Assembly (NCBI RefSeq): GCF_029222705.1
Contig: NZ_JARGZF010000001.1
Coordinates: 1,484,437-1,548,436, forward strand
Direction of reading: 5' to 3'
Source: Knoellia sp. p5-6-4
GTDB taxonomy: Bacteria > Actinomycetota > Actinomycetes > Actinomycetales > Dermatophilaceae
DNA length: 64,000 bases
Shown here: one piece after another, positions 56,724 through 64,000 of the stretch
Layout: each line of letters opens with the position of its first letter
Position numbering within the stretch: position 1 is the first letter of the stretch
The notes under the pieces: generated by a model
Database searches by the model: none
What the model was told of the DNA's origin: nothing
Seen by the model: only the letters and a program-made list of their open reading frames with translations
Program-made: the position numbers and the translations under genes

Positions 56724-58274
56724 TCAGTCCTTCCGGAACATCTGGAGCATGCGGTTGGTCACCGCGAACCCGCCGAAGATGTTGATGCTGGCGATGACGG
56801 TGGCGACGAACGCCAGCGTGCGCACCACCGGGTCCTCGCTGCCGATCTGCAGCAGGGCGCCGACGAGGATGATGCCGCTGATCGCGTTGGTCTCCGACAT
56901 CAGCGGCGTGTGCAGCGCGTGGGCGACGTTGCTGATGACGTAGAACCCGACGATCACGGCGAGCGCGAACACCGTGAAGTGGCCGAGGAACGTCGCCGGC
57001 GACCAGGCCGCGACGAGCCCGAAGACGACCGCGGCCAGACCCATGAGCGCGTACTTCCGCCGCGGGTCCCGCACCTTCGGCGGGGGCGGTGCCGGCTTCT
57101 CGGCGAGGGGGGCTGCCGCGGGCGCGGCGCTGACCGCCACCGGAGGCGGGGGCCACGTCGACTGGCCGTCACGGCATACGGTCATGCCCCGCTGCACCAC
57201 GTCGTCGAAGTCGACGACCGCCTTGCCGTCCTTCTCCGGCGTCAGCAGCTTGAGCAGGTTGACCAGGTTGGTGCCGTAGAGCTGCGAGGCCTGGGTGGGC
57301 AGGCGTCCGGGCAGGTCGGTGTAGCCGATGATGCGCACCTGGTTGTCGGTGACCACGAGCTGGTCGGCGACGGTGCCCTCGACGTTGCCCCCGTTGGCCG
57401 CCGCCATGTCGACGATGACCGAACCCGGGCGCATCGAGGCGACCATCTCCTTGCTGATGAGGCGCGGCGCGGGCTTCCCGGGGATGAGGGCGGTCGTGAT
57501 GATGATGTCGACATCCCTGGCCTGCTCGGCGTAGAGCTCGGCGGCCCGGCGGTTGAAGTCCTCGCCCATCTCCTTGGCGTAACCGGTGGCGCTCGGGCCC
57601 TCCTGATCGAGACCCTCGATGCGCAGGAACTCGGCCCCCATCGACTCGACCTGCTCGGCCACCTCGGGGCGGGCGTCGAAGGCCCGCACGATGGCGCCGA
57701 GGCTGTTGGCGGTGCCGATCGCGGCGAGCCCGGCGACACCGGCGCCGATGACGAGCACCTTGGCGGGTGGCACCTTGCCGGCGGCCGTCACCTGGCCGGT
57801 GAAGAGGCTGCCGAACTCGTGGGCCGCCTCGACGACCGCGCGGTAACCGCCGATGTTGGCCATCGAGCTGAGCACGTCGAGGGCCTGGGCGCGGGAGATG
57901 CGGGGCACGGCGTCCATGGCCAGGGCCGTGACGCCCTGCGCGGCCAACCGGTCGACGAGTTCGGGGTTCAGTGCGGGGGCGAGCAGGCAGGCGAGCACCG
58001 CGCCCGGCCGCAGCCGCGCGATCTCGTTGTCGGCGGGCGCGTTGACCTTGATGACGACATCGCTGTCCCACGCCTCGTCGGTTCCACCCACGGCGGCGCC
58101 GGCCTCTTGGAAGGCCACGTCGCTGAAGCTCGAGCGCTGGCCCGCCCCGGCCTCGACGACCACCTCGTAGCCGAGGCCGATGAGCTGGCCCACGGTCTTG
58201 GGCGTGGCGGCGACCCGGGTCTCCCCGGGCCTGGACTCCTTCGGCACACCAATGCGCACGGTTGCTCCCGTCAC
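56724..58274 (-). CDS. pntA: NAD(P) transhydrogenase subunit alpha (fused dI and membrane part)
   Basis: 516 residues from GTG 58274. Residues 1-385 are dI, the NAD-binding alanine-dehydrogenase-like part ([20 protein letters not shown]; the Rossmann motif [41 protein letters not shown]). A Pro/Ala linker with PPPPPVAVS-type sequence precedes four C-terminal membrane segments ([44 protein letters not shown] and [15 protein letters not shown]). The E. coli enzyme has the same fused alpha; many actinobacteria split it. The upstream -10 is TAGGTT near 58313. Confidence 0.95.
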   Translation of the reverse strand: MTGATVRIGVPKESRPGETRVAATPKTVGQLIGLGYEVVVEAGAGQRSSFSDVAFQEAGAAVGGTDEAWDSDVVIKVNAPADNEIARLRPGAVLACLLAPALNPELVDRLAAQGVTALAMDAVPRISRAQALDVLSSMANIGGYRAVVEAAHEFGSLFTGQVTAAGKVPPAKVLVIGAGVAGLAAIGTANSLGAIVRAFDARPEVAEQVESMGAEFLRIEGLDQEGPSATGYAKEMGEDFNRRAAELYAEQARDVDIIITTALIPGKPAPRLISKEMVASMRPGSVIVDMAAANGGNVEGTVADQLVVTDNQVRIIGYTDLPGRLPTQASQLYGTNLVNLLKLLTPEKDGKAVVDFDDVVQRGMTVCRDGQSTWPPPPVAVSAAPAAAPLAEKPAPPPPKVRDPRRKYALMGLAAVVFGLVAAWSPATFLGHFTVFALAVIVGFYVISNVAHALHTPLMSETNAISGIILVGALLQIGSEDPVVRTLAFVATVIASINIFGGFAVTNRMLQMFRKD

Positions 58275-58378
58275 GAGACGTCACAGCAGGAAAGCCCTTG
58301 CGGACGCCAACCTAGGGGGTAGCCGCCGTCCCGGTGCCTGAATTGTGACGACGGTCGCGCCGCGCGTCGCCGGGTTCA

Positions 58379-58391
58379 GGACCACGGTCCC
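58379..58391. promoter_or_regulatory. GGACC-AC-GGTCC box upstream of pntA
   Basis: GGACCACGGTCCC is a 12-bp palindrome with a 2-bp centre, 105 bp upstream of pntA and 78 bp downstream of the small membrane gene. It fits the GGGNCC..GGNCCC set. Role unproven. Confidence 0.3.
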
Positions 58392-58468
58392 GGATGGCGA
58401 CGTCCGGCGTCAGGCGCTGGAGGGGCCGGCGACGGGGGCGCTGGCGCGAGCCTGCGTCGACCGGGTGC

Positions 58469-58663
58469 TCAGACCAGGCCGGTGACGATGAGGGCCATGA
58501 GCGCGATGAGCGTGATCGCGCCGAGGAAGAGGCTGCCGCCGATGTCGCCCTGGGTCTGCTCGTACGGGCGGTCGGAGTGCAGGTAGTCGTTCGGGTAACG
58601 GCCGGGCTCGAGGGCGATCGCCCTGGCACGGGTGCGGGTCAGGTTCCGGGTCACGGTCTCCAC
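58469..58663 (-). CDS. small single-TM protein
   Basis: 64 residues from GTG 58663 with an AAAGG just upstream (GTG at 58654 is also possible). An N-terminal polar part (NLTRTRARAIALEPGRYPND, YLHSDRPYEQTQGDIG) is followed by one hydrophobic segment GSLFLGAITLIALMALIVTGLV at the very C-terminus. Tail-anchored small membrane protein of unknown role. The upstream region carries the inverted repeat at 58670-58692. Confidence 0.5.
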   Translation of the reverse strand: METVTRNLTRTRARAIALEPGRYPNDYLHSDRPYEQTQGDIGGSLFLGAITLIALMALIVTGLV

Positions 58664-58669
58664 CTTTCT

Positions 58670-58692
58670 CGATAACGCTACGCAGCGTATCG
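58670..58692. promoter_or_regulatory. inverted repeat at small-membrane-gene promoter
   Basis: CGATAACGCT (58670-58679) and CAGCGTATCG (58683-58692) are an inverted repeat with one unpaired base in the left arm, 7 bp upstream of the start codon. A candidate operator; the regulator is unknown. Confidence 0.35.
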
Positions 58693-58735
58693 ATTCTTTC
58701 ACGGGCGCCCAACTCGAGTGGGCGAGACGCTCGTC

Positions 58736-59725
58736 TCAGGCGTCCAGGACGCCGCCCTGGGTGCCGTGCGGGATCGTGTGGCCGGGCTGACCGAGGCGTC
58801 CCGCCTGGTAGTCCTCGAAGGCCTGGACGACCTCGGCCCTGGTGTTCATGACGAACGGGCCGGCCCAGGCCACGGGTTCCCGGATCGGGCGCCCGCCGAG
58901 GATCACGACGTCGAGGCCGTCGGAGTAGCGGGCCTGCTGCTGCTGCGCGGCCGAGAGTCGCAGCGCATCCCCGGGGCCGAGCACCGCGAGCTGACCGGTG
59001 CCGAGGGGCGACTGGGTCGGACCCACGAAGCCGTCGCCGCTCATGGCGTAGACCAGCGCGTTGAAGTCGGGCCGCCAGGGCAGCTCGAGGGAGCCGCCCG
59101 GGGCGATGGTCGCGTGGACCATGGCCATCGGCGTGTGGGTGGAGCCCGGTCCGGCGACGCCGCCCACCTCGCCGGCGATGACGCGCAGAAGGGAGCCGCC
59201 GTCGGCGGAGGTGAGCAGACCGACCTCGCTCGAGCGCAGGTCCTGGTACGCCGGGGGCTTGAGCTTGTCGGTGCGCGGGAGGTTCACCCAGAGCTGGAAG
59301 CCGTGGAACAGGCCGCCGGAGACGACCAGGTGCTCCGGCGGCGCCTCGATGTGGAGGATGCCGGCGCCGGCAGTCATCCACTGGGTGTCGCCGTTGGTGA
59401 TGGTGCCGCCCCCACCGAAGGAGTCGTGGTGGTCGAAGATGCCGTCGATGATGTAGGTGACGGTCTCGAAGCCGCGGTGCGGGTGCCACGGCGTGCCCTT
59501 CGGCTCACCGGGGGCGTACTCGACCTCACCCATCTCGTCCATGTGGATGAACGGGTCGAGGTCACGCAGGTCGACGCCGGCGAAGGCGCGCTTGACCGGG
59601 AAGCCCTCACCCTCGAGGCCGCCGGGAGCAGTCGTGATCGACCGCACTGCCCGTTGGCGGGCAACAGGCGTGACGGCCGGCACGCGGGGCAGCACGGTCA
59701 GGTCGGGGACGGTCACAGCAGGCAT
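58736..59725 (-). CDS. pirin-family protein
   Basis: 329-residue two-cupin pirin. The N-terminal cupin has the metal ligands in HPHRGFETVTYII and FHGFQLWVNLP, and the His/Glu set HIEAPPEHLVV. Second cupin from about residue 190 (APGGSLELPWRPDFNALVY). Pirins bind iron and act as quercetinase or redox co-regulators. The C-terminal extension (EVVQAFEDYQAGRLGQPGH) follows the family. The ATG at 59725 has GAGGAG 5 nt upstream. A 22-bp palindrome upstream suggests control by a MarR-type protein. Confidence 0.92.
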   Translation of the reverse strand: MPAVTVPDLTVLPRVPAVTPVARQRAVRSITTAPGGLEGEGFPVKRAFAGVDLRDLDPFIHMDEMGEVEYAPGEPKGTPWHPHRGFETVTYIIDGIFDHHDSFGGGGTITNGDTQWMTAGAGILHIEAPPEHLVVSGGLFHGFQLWVNLPRTDKLKPPAYQDLRSSEVGLLTSADGGSLLRVIAGEVGGVAGPGSTHTPMAMVHATIAPGGSLELPWRPDFNALVYAMSGDGFVGPTQSPLGTGQLAVLGPGDALRLSAAQQQQARYSDGLDVVILGGRPIREPVAWAGPFVMNTRAEVVQAFEDYQAGRLGQPGHTIPHGTQGGVLDA

Positions 59726-59743
59726 CTCGACTCCTCGGCACAT

Positions 59744-59765
59744 GGTAGTTCATGTTTCAACTACC
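59744..59765. promoter_or_regulatory. MarR-type palindrome upstream of pirin
   Basis: GGTAGTT (59744-59750) and AACTACC (59759-59765) are exact inverted arms around an 8-bp centre; the minus strand reads GTTGAAACATGAAC inside. It is 18 bp upstream of the pirin start. MarR-family regulators bind such sites, but no MarR gene is in the window. Confidence 0.6.
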
Positions 59766-59832
59766 TATCCCAACGCACTTCCGCCCACCTCCATTCCCGA
59801 CCACCTGAGGTGGTGGGAGCACGGATGCCGAA

Positions 59833-59870
59833 AGCGCACCAGAAGGCCAGTATCCGGCCTCCGGTGCGCT
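59833..59870 (-). terminator. bulged hairpin downstream of small-membrane-protein operon
   Basis: AGCGCACC (59833-59840) pairs with GGTGCGCT (59863-59870) and an inner AGGCC/GGCCT stem. It lies 36 bp after the minus-strand gene stop, followed by a short TTT run, so it is a likely terminator. Confidence 0.6.
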
Positions 59871-59905
59871 CCCGGCATACGTCGAACCACGTGGTCGCCC
59901 AGGGA

Positions 59906-60112
59906 TCAGGGGCGGGGGGCGGTTCCCCCCTCGTCGACGTCGTCGCCGGCGTCCGGGTGCTGCTGGGGCCAGGCGGCGCCAGCCGGTCCGCTCCGCTCAG
60001 CGGGCGCCCGCCCGGCGCTCCGGTCGCTGGTGGCCAGTCGGCTGAAGAGGAACCACAGCAGCGCCAGGACGAGGAGGCCGCCGATGATCCACCAGATCGC
60101 GTTGCCGCCCAT
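59906..60112 (-). CDS. small membrane protein, single TM
   Basis: 68 residues. MGGNAIWWIIGGLLVLALLWFLFSRLA is an N-terminal membrane helix followed by an Ala/Pro/Asp-rich tail. The start overlaps the stop of the upstream gene (TGATG), so it is the second gene of a small operon with the coiled-coil membrane protein. No function recognised. Confidence 0.65.
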   Translation of the reverse strand: MGGNAIWWIIGGLLVLALLWFLFSRLATSDRSAGRAPAERSGPAGAAWPQQHPDAGDDVDEGGTAPRP

Positions 60113-60570
60113 CAGGCACCGTCTCGGTGCTGGACCCGGCCGCCGGACTCGTCGAGCCCGCTGCCCTGCTCGTCGAGGCGGTTGCCGTCCTCGTCGACCC
60201 GGTAGCCCTCCTTGTCGGTGCGCACGTCGGGGTCACGTGCGTCCGCCTTGCGCAGCTGCTCGTCGCGCTCGGTCCGGATGGCGTCGGCGTGCTCGCCACT
60301 GCGCTCCGCCTCGGCCTCGAGCCGCTTGGCCTCGGCCGCACGCTGCTCGGCCTCGGCGCGGGCCTTGCGCGCCTGGGCCTCGGCCTCCTCGGCTCGCGCC
60401 TCGCGCTCGCGCACCTCGCGGTCGTGCTCCTGCGCCTCCCGGCGGATCTGCTCGGCCTGGTCGCGGTGCACTTCGGCCCGACGCTTGCTCGACGTCTTCA
60501 TGAGCAGTGCCGCGGCGACGAGGACGACCACCACCACGAGCACGATCCAGAGAATGTTGCTGCCTTCCAT
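60112..60570 (-). CDS. single-TM protein with charged coiled coil
   Basis: 152 residues. A hydrophobic N-terminus (ILWIVLVVVVVLVAAALLM) anchors a long Glu/Arg/Ala-rich helix (about 35-100, heptad-like EAEAQARKARAEAEQRAAEA) and an acidic tail with a repeated DEDGNRLDEQGSGLDESGG pattern. Length and layout suggest an extracytoplasmic or cytoplasmic stalk protein; no catalytic features. It is the first gene of the pair. Confidence 0.65.
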   Translation of the reverse strand: MEGSNILWIVLVVVVVLVAAALLMKTSSKRRAEVHRDQAEQIRREAQEHDREVREREARAEEAEAQARKARAEAEQRAAEAKRLEAEAERSGEHADAIRTERDEQLRKADARDPDVRTDKEGYRVDEDGNRLDEQGSGLDESGGRVQHRDGA

Positions 60571-60700
60571 TGAACCCTCCTGAGGTCGTCGGCACCGGGG
60601 TCACCGGCACTGCCAACGTAGGCCCGCCCGGCGCGAAGCGCGACTCGTGGGCGGCATCCGCGCAGGTCAGCGCCCGCGCGCGCCTCAGGCTGGCCCCACC

Positions 60701-62344
60701 TCAGCCCTGTCCCGACAGGCCCAGCGCGGCCACCGACTTCTCGCGCATCTCGACCTTGCGCACCTTCCCCGTGACGGTCATGGGGAACTCGTCGACGATC
60801 TGGACGTAGCGCGGGATCTTGTAGTGCGCCAGCTTGCCGGTGGCGAACTCGCGCACCCTCTCGGCCGTCAGCGGCTCGGCGCCCTCCTTCATCCGGATCC
60901 AGGCGCACAGCTCCTCGCCGTACTTCGCGTCCGGCACCCCGATGACCTGCGCGTCGAGGACGTCGGGGTGGGTGTAGAGGAACTCCTCGATCTCGCGCGG
61001 GTAGATGTTCTCGCCACCGCGGATGACCATGTCCTTGATGCGGCCGGTGATCTGCACGTAGCCGTGCTCGTCCATCACGGCGAGGTCGCCGGTGTGCATC
61101 CAGCCGTCCTGCAGCACCTCGTCGGTCTTGTCGGGCTGGTTCCAGTAGCCGAGCATCACCGAGTAGCCCTTGGTGCAGAACTCGCCGGCCTGCCCCCGCG
61201 GCAGCGTCTCGCCGGTGAGCGGGTCGACGACCTTGATCTCGAGGTGGGGGCCGACCGCGCCGACCGTGCCGACCTTGCGCTCGAAGGTGTCATCGGTGCG
61301 GGTCTGGGTCGACACCGGCGAGGTCTCGGTCATGCCGTAGCAGATGGTCATCTCCTCGATGCCCGCTGCGATGAGTTTCTTCATCATCTCGGCCGGGCAG
61401 GGAGATCCGGCCATGATGCCCGTGCGCACGGTGGAGAGGTCGTAGCTGTCGAAGTCGGGGAGGGCCCACTCGGCGATGAACATCGTCGGCACCCCGTAGA
61501 GGGAGGTGCACCGCTCGTCCTGGGTGGCCTTCAGGGTCGCTGCCGGGTCGAAACCGGGGGCGGGGATGACCATGCACGCGCCGTGGGTGGTGGCCGCGAG
61601 GTTGCCCATCACCATGCCGAAGCAGTGGTAGAAGGGCACCGGGATGCAGATGCGGTCCTCCTCGGTGTAGCGGCACAGCTCGCCGACGAAAAAGCCGTTG
61701 TTGAGGATGTTGCGGTGGCTGAGGGTCGCGCCCTTGGGGAAGCCGGTGGTGCCCGACGTGTACTGGATGTTGATCGGGTCGTGCCGGTCGAGCCCGGCCT
61801 GCACGCGGGAGACCTCCTCGGCCGGGACCTCCGCCGCCCGCGCCAGCAGCGCCTCCCACGAGTCCGTGCCGATCAGCACCACCTCGCGCAGGTCCGGGCA
61901 GTCGCCGCGGACCTCCTCGACCATCTGGGCGTAGTTCGAGGACTTGAACTGCGCCGCCGACACCAGCAGCGAGATGCCCGCTTGCTTCAGCACGAACTCG
62001 AGCTCGTGGGTGCGGTAGCTGGGGTTGATGTTGACCAGGACCGCCCCGATGCGGGCGGTGGCGTACTGGGTCAGTGTCCATTCGGCACAGTTCGGCGCCC
62101 AGATGCCGACCCGGTCGCCCGTGCGCACCCCGGCGGCGAGCAGGGCGCGGGCGAGCTCGACGGTGCGGTCGGAGAACTCGCGGTAGGTCCAGCGCACACC
62201 GTCCTGGACGTCGACCAGTGCCTCCCGGTCGGCGAACCGCGCCACCGTGGCGTCGAGGTTGTCGGGGATCGTCTGCTCGAGCAGCGGGATGTCGGTCCTG
62301 CCGGCCGTGTGGGAGAGCCCGGCGGGGTGGGTGTCGGCGGTCAT
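60701..62344 (-). CDS. fatty acyl-CoA synthetase, AMP-binding (FadD/FACL-like)
   Basis: 547 residues from the ATG at 62344 (GGAGG upstream). The AMP-binding core includes INIQYTSGTTGFPKGATLSH (P-loop-like A3 motif), GMTETSPV, GWMHTGDLAVMDEHGYVQITGRIKDMVIRGGENIYP and the C-terminal catalytic Lys in TVTGKVRKVEMRE. This group activates medium to long fatty acids for beta-oxidation. It sits at the end of the window's lipid/SDR area and may be in one operon with the SDR gene 104 bp upstream. Confidence 0.92.
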   Translation of the reverse strand: MTADTHPAGLSHTAGRTDIPLLEQTIPDNLDATVARFADREALVDVQDGVRWTYREFSDRTVELARALLAAGVRTGDRVGIWAPNCAEWTLTQYATARIGAVLVNINPSYRTHELEFVLKQAGISLLVSAAQFKSSNYAQMVEEVRGDCPDLREVVLIGTDSWEALLARAAEVPAEEVSRVQAGLDRHDPINIQYTSGTTGFPKGATLSHRNILNNGFFVGELCRYTEEDRICIPVPFYHCFGMVMGNLAATTHGACMVIPAPGFDPAATLKATQDERCTSLYGVPTMFIAEWALPDFDSYDLSTVRTGIMAGSPCPAEMMKKLIAAGIEEMTICYGMTETSPVSTQTRTDDTFERKVGTVGAVGPHLEIKVVDPLTGETLPRGQAGEFCTKGYSVMLGYWNQPDKTDEVLQDGWMHTGDLAVMDEHGYVQITGRIKDMVIRGGENIYPREIEEFLYTHPDVLDAQVIGVPDAKYGEELCAWIRMKEGAEPLTAERVREFATGKLAHYKIPRYVQIVDEFPMTVTGKVRKVEMREKSVAALGLSGQG

Positions 62345-62448
62345 CGTGGCCTCCTGGGTCGCTGGTCGCTGCCGCCATCCCACCGCCGCCACCAGCGGCC
62401 CACAAGCCCGGATCGGCCAGCGGTCCGCTGCAGCGACGACCGGTCGGC

Positions 62449-63276
62449 TCAGCCGAGGAAGATGTCGGGAGCCAGGCCCTCGTCCCTGCCCGTCATGGAG
62501 TAGGGCGCGAAGTCGCTCACGCCGCGCTCGCGCAGCAGCTGCTCGTCGATGAGCGTCTTGCCGTTGAGCTCCTGGCCGGTAGTGGTGAGGACCTCGTAGG
62601 CCGCGTCGGCCACGATGTCGGGCTTGCGGGAGACGGCGATCATCTGCGCACCACCGGGCAGGTTGCCGATCGCGTCGGTGGCGATGAGGGTGGCCGGCCA
62701 GAGCGCGGTCGAGGCGATGCCGAGGTCGGCGAGCTCGTGGGCGAACCCGAGCGCCGCCATAGTCATGCCGTACTTGGCCATGGTGTAGGCCGGGTGGGTG
62801 CCGAACCAGCGGGGGTCGAGGTTGATCGGCGGGCTCAGGGTGAGCACCTTGGGGTCCTCGGCCTGCACCAGGTGGGGGATGGCGGCCCGGGTCAGCATGA
62901 AGGTGCCGCGCACGTTGACGTCCTGCATGAGGTCGTAGCGCTTCGGCTCGAGGGCCGAGGTGCCCGACAGGTTCAGCACGCTGGCGTTGTTGACGACGAT
63001 GTCGATGCCGTGGAACCTCTCGACCGTCTCCTCCACCGCCCGCTCGATGGTGGCGTCGTCGCGGACGTCGCCCACGATGGGCAGCGCCTGGCCGCCGGCT
63101 GCCTCGATCTCCGCCGCCGCGGTGTGGATGGTGCCCTGCAGGCGCGGGTCAGGCCGGTCGGTCTTGGCGATGAGGGCGACGTTGGCCCCATCGGCCGCCG
63201 CCCTCAGCGCGATGGCCAGGCCGATGCCGCGGCTCCCGCCGGACATGAGGATCGTCTTCCCGCTCAGCGTCGTCAT
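62449..63276 (-). CDS. SDR family oxidoreductase (HSDL2-like)
   Basis: 275 residues. Cofactor motif SGGSRGIGLAIALRA, DIVVNNASVLNLSGTS (NNAS variant of NAG), Ser in the VLTLSPPINLDPRW region, and Tyr/Lys in HPAYTMAKYGMT. The ILMSGGSRGIG start and ALWPATLIATDAIGNLPGG resemble hydroxysteroid-dehydrogenase-like protein 2 (HSDL2) proteins, which have a lipid-metabolism link. TAAGGT lies 6 nt before the ATG (63276), so a leaderless mRNA is likely. Confidence 0.87.
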   Translation of the reverse strand: MTTLSGKTILMSGGSRGIGLAIALRAAADGANVALIAKTDRPDPRLQGTIHTAAAEIEAAGGQALPIVGDVRDDATIERAVEETVERFHGIDIVVNNASVLNLSGTSALEPKRYDLMQDVNVRGTFMLTRAAIPHLVQAEDPKVLTLSPPINLDPRWFGTHPAYTMAKYGMTMAALGFAHELADLGIASTALWPATLIATDAIGNLPGGAQMIAVSRKPDIVADAAYEVLTTTGQELNGKTLIDEQLLRERGVSDFAPYSMTGRDEGLAPDIFLG

Positions 63277-63517
63277 GCGGGCACCTTAGTTACCGAGGGG
63301 TAGCCAGGGGAACCGCCTGCTGTCGTGTCCCCGGTCACCACCTGCCCTTGCCCGGCACCGGCGCGGAGCACGGGGTCGGGGTGACCGGCACCGGGTCTGT
63401 GAGCCGGCCCGCGGGTGGCACTCGTCGGCTGACCCGTGCCCTGACCAGCGGGGCACCGGTTGGCCGGCGGGAGGGGATGACCCGGGTCGTCGCCGCCTCC
63501 ATGGTTGACTCCCACCC

Positions 63518-63718
63518 ATGGAGGCCATTCGTCGCTTCGACGGCGACACGCTGAGCACCGCCCTCGAGTCCTGGGCATGGGTCGGGCTGGAGGGAAAGAC
63601 GCCGCTGTTCACCTCGCCCTTCGGGGACGTGTTCCTCCAGGGCAGCGACGGGGTCTGGTTCCTCGACCGGCTGGAGGGCGCCCTGCGACACCCCCTAGGT
63701 CGCCGCCTCAGCTGGTGA
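63518..63718 (+). CDS. short DUF1851-like ORF, probably truncated
   Basis: 66 residues: MEAIRRFDGDTLSTALESWAWVGLEG, then KTPLFTSPFGDVFLQGSDGVWFLDRLEG and a stop. The F-GD-x-F-x-x-x-x-DGVWFLD pattern resembles DUF1851/Tdi1-like proteins that are normally about 140 residues. Only the first half is present, and the last 11 bp overlap the convergent ABC permease gene. Either truncated or a short stand-alone form. Confidence 0.45.
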   Translation: MEAIRRFDGDTLSTALESWAWVGLEGKTPLFTSPFGDVFLQGSDGVWFLDRLEGALRHPLGRRLSW

Positions 63719-64000
63719 TGTCCTTGGAGGAGAACCGGGCCCAGGCCGCCAGCCAGAACACCACTGCATACAGGCCATCGACGAACAGGCCGCGCAGCAC
63801 GTTCTCCCAGGCGATCGGGTCGCGCAGCAGGTCACCGAACGCGAGCCACTCGTGCACGATCAGCCACGGGTGAAGCCACCCGAGCTGCGGCACGGCGTCG
63901 AGGATCCACGAGAGGATCGTGAAGATCAGCAGGGCGATCGAGGCAGCGATGGGCTGCTCGGTCAGGGTCGAGATGAACAGCCCCACGGCCGCCAGCCCGG
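63708..64000 (-). CDS. ABC-2 type permease, C-terminal part (runs off window)
   Basis: The frame continues past the window end. About 97 residues are visible: two hydrophobic segments (ASIALLIFTILSWILDAV and LFVDGLYAVVFWLAAWARF) with WLHPWLIVHEWLAFGDLLRD between, typical of the last helices of ABC-2 permeases that follow an ATPase. The first Met shown at 63986 is internal, so it is not the start. The ATPase gene, if adjacent, lies outside the window. Confidence 0.7.
   Translation of the reverse strand, partial: GLAAVGLFISTLTEQPIAASIALLIFTILSWILDAVPQLGWLHPWLIVHEWLAFGDLLRDPIAWENVLRGLFVDGLYAVVFWLAAWARFSSKDITS

Noticed and set aside
56388-58322. Plus-strand frame opposite pntA
   Set aside because: Shadow of the transhydrogenase gene; no motifs of its own.

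Overview
The window is high-GC (about 70 percent by eye), densely packed chromosomal DNA from an actinobacterium. Gene order (aspartokinase, recR, dnaX, SRP RNA and tRNA-Ser close together), frequent GTG starts, many leaderless promoters, twin-arginine signals, a LAXTG-anchored protein and a SigG-type sigma factor suggest a Micrococcales member, probably Intrasporangiaceae-like; the family placement is inference. No prophage, CRISPR array, rRNA operon or intact insertion sequence was seen.

Layout. 0-8.1 kb: housekeeping block (lysC partial, a two-gene ABC exporter, DUF5063 gene, recR, dnaX, ffs, tRNA-Ser(GGA)) with a short copy of the tRNA 3' end 100 bp downstream that looks like an attachment-site relic. 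8.2-19.4 kb: a minus-strand peptidoglycan-recycling locus: BadF-type amino-sugar kinase, sugar ABC importer (two permeases and a binding lipoprotein), MurQ etherase, RpiR/MurR regulator, and three secreted enzymes (serine hydrolase, NamZ/DUF1343 exo-muramidase, NagZ). It resembles the Bacillus ybbC-murQ cluster, but with an ABC importer and a kinase where Bacillus uses the MurP PTS. 19.4-28.2 kb: propionyl/acetyl-CoA synthetase, a VOC/SigG/TIGR03086 module, an AEC transporter, a HerA-like ATPase and small conserved actinobacterial proteins.

28.2-43.7 kb is the most unusual part: a stress or dormancy-like island with SPW-repeat, CoA hydrolase/transferase, universal stress, DoxX, PPOX, GH63 and AGE sugar enzymes, a LAXTG surface protein, a short cupin, a KDSR-like SDR, an E1-alpha/beta dehydrogenase pair with a membrane protein, and a ClC exchanger / YrhK-like / glutamate decarboxylase operon. 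Several of its promoters carry similar GGGNCC-NN-GGNCCC boxes that resemble DosR/DevR sites; two similar boxes also precede the SRPBCC and pnt genes. 43.8-47.9 kb: a MacB-like ABC system whose ATPase is fused to a YHS metal-binding domain, a His-rich small membrane protein, a mobile-element scrap and tRNA-Ser(CGA).

48-64 kb: MFS and DedA transporters, divergent tadA/upp, a PH-domain protein, an APC permease behind a strong hairpin, SRPBCC and VOC proteins, proton-translocating transhydrogenase (pntAB), pirin with a palindromic operator, two small membrane proteins, a fatty acyl-CoA synthetase, an SDR, a truncated DUF1851-like ORF and a partial ABC-2 permease. Across the window the heptamer GTATGCC/GGCATAC is strongly over-represented, and a roughly 50-bp intergenic palindrome occurs twice. 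All motif counts, promoter calls and residue positions are by eye.
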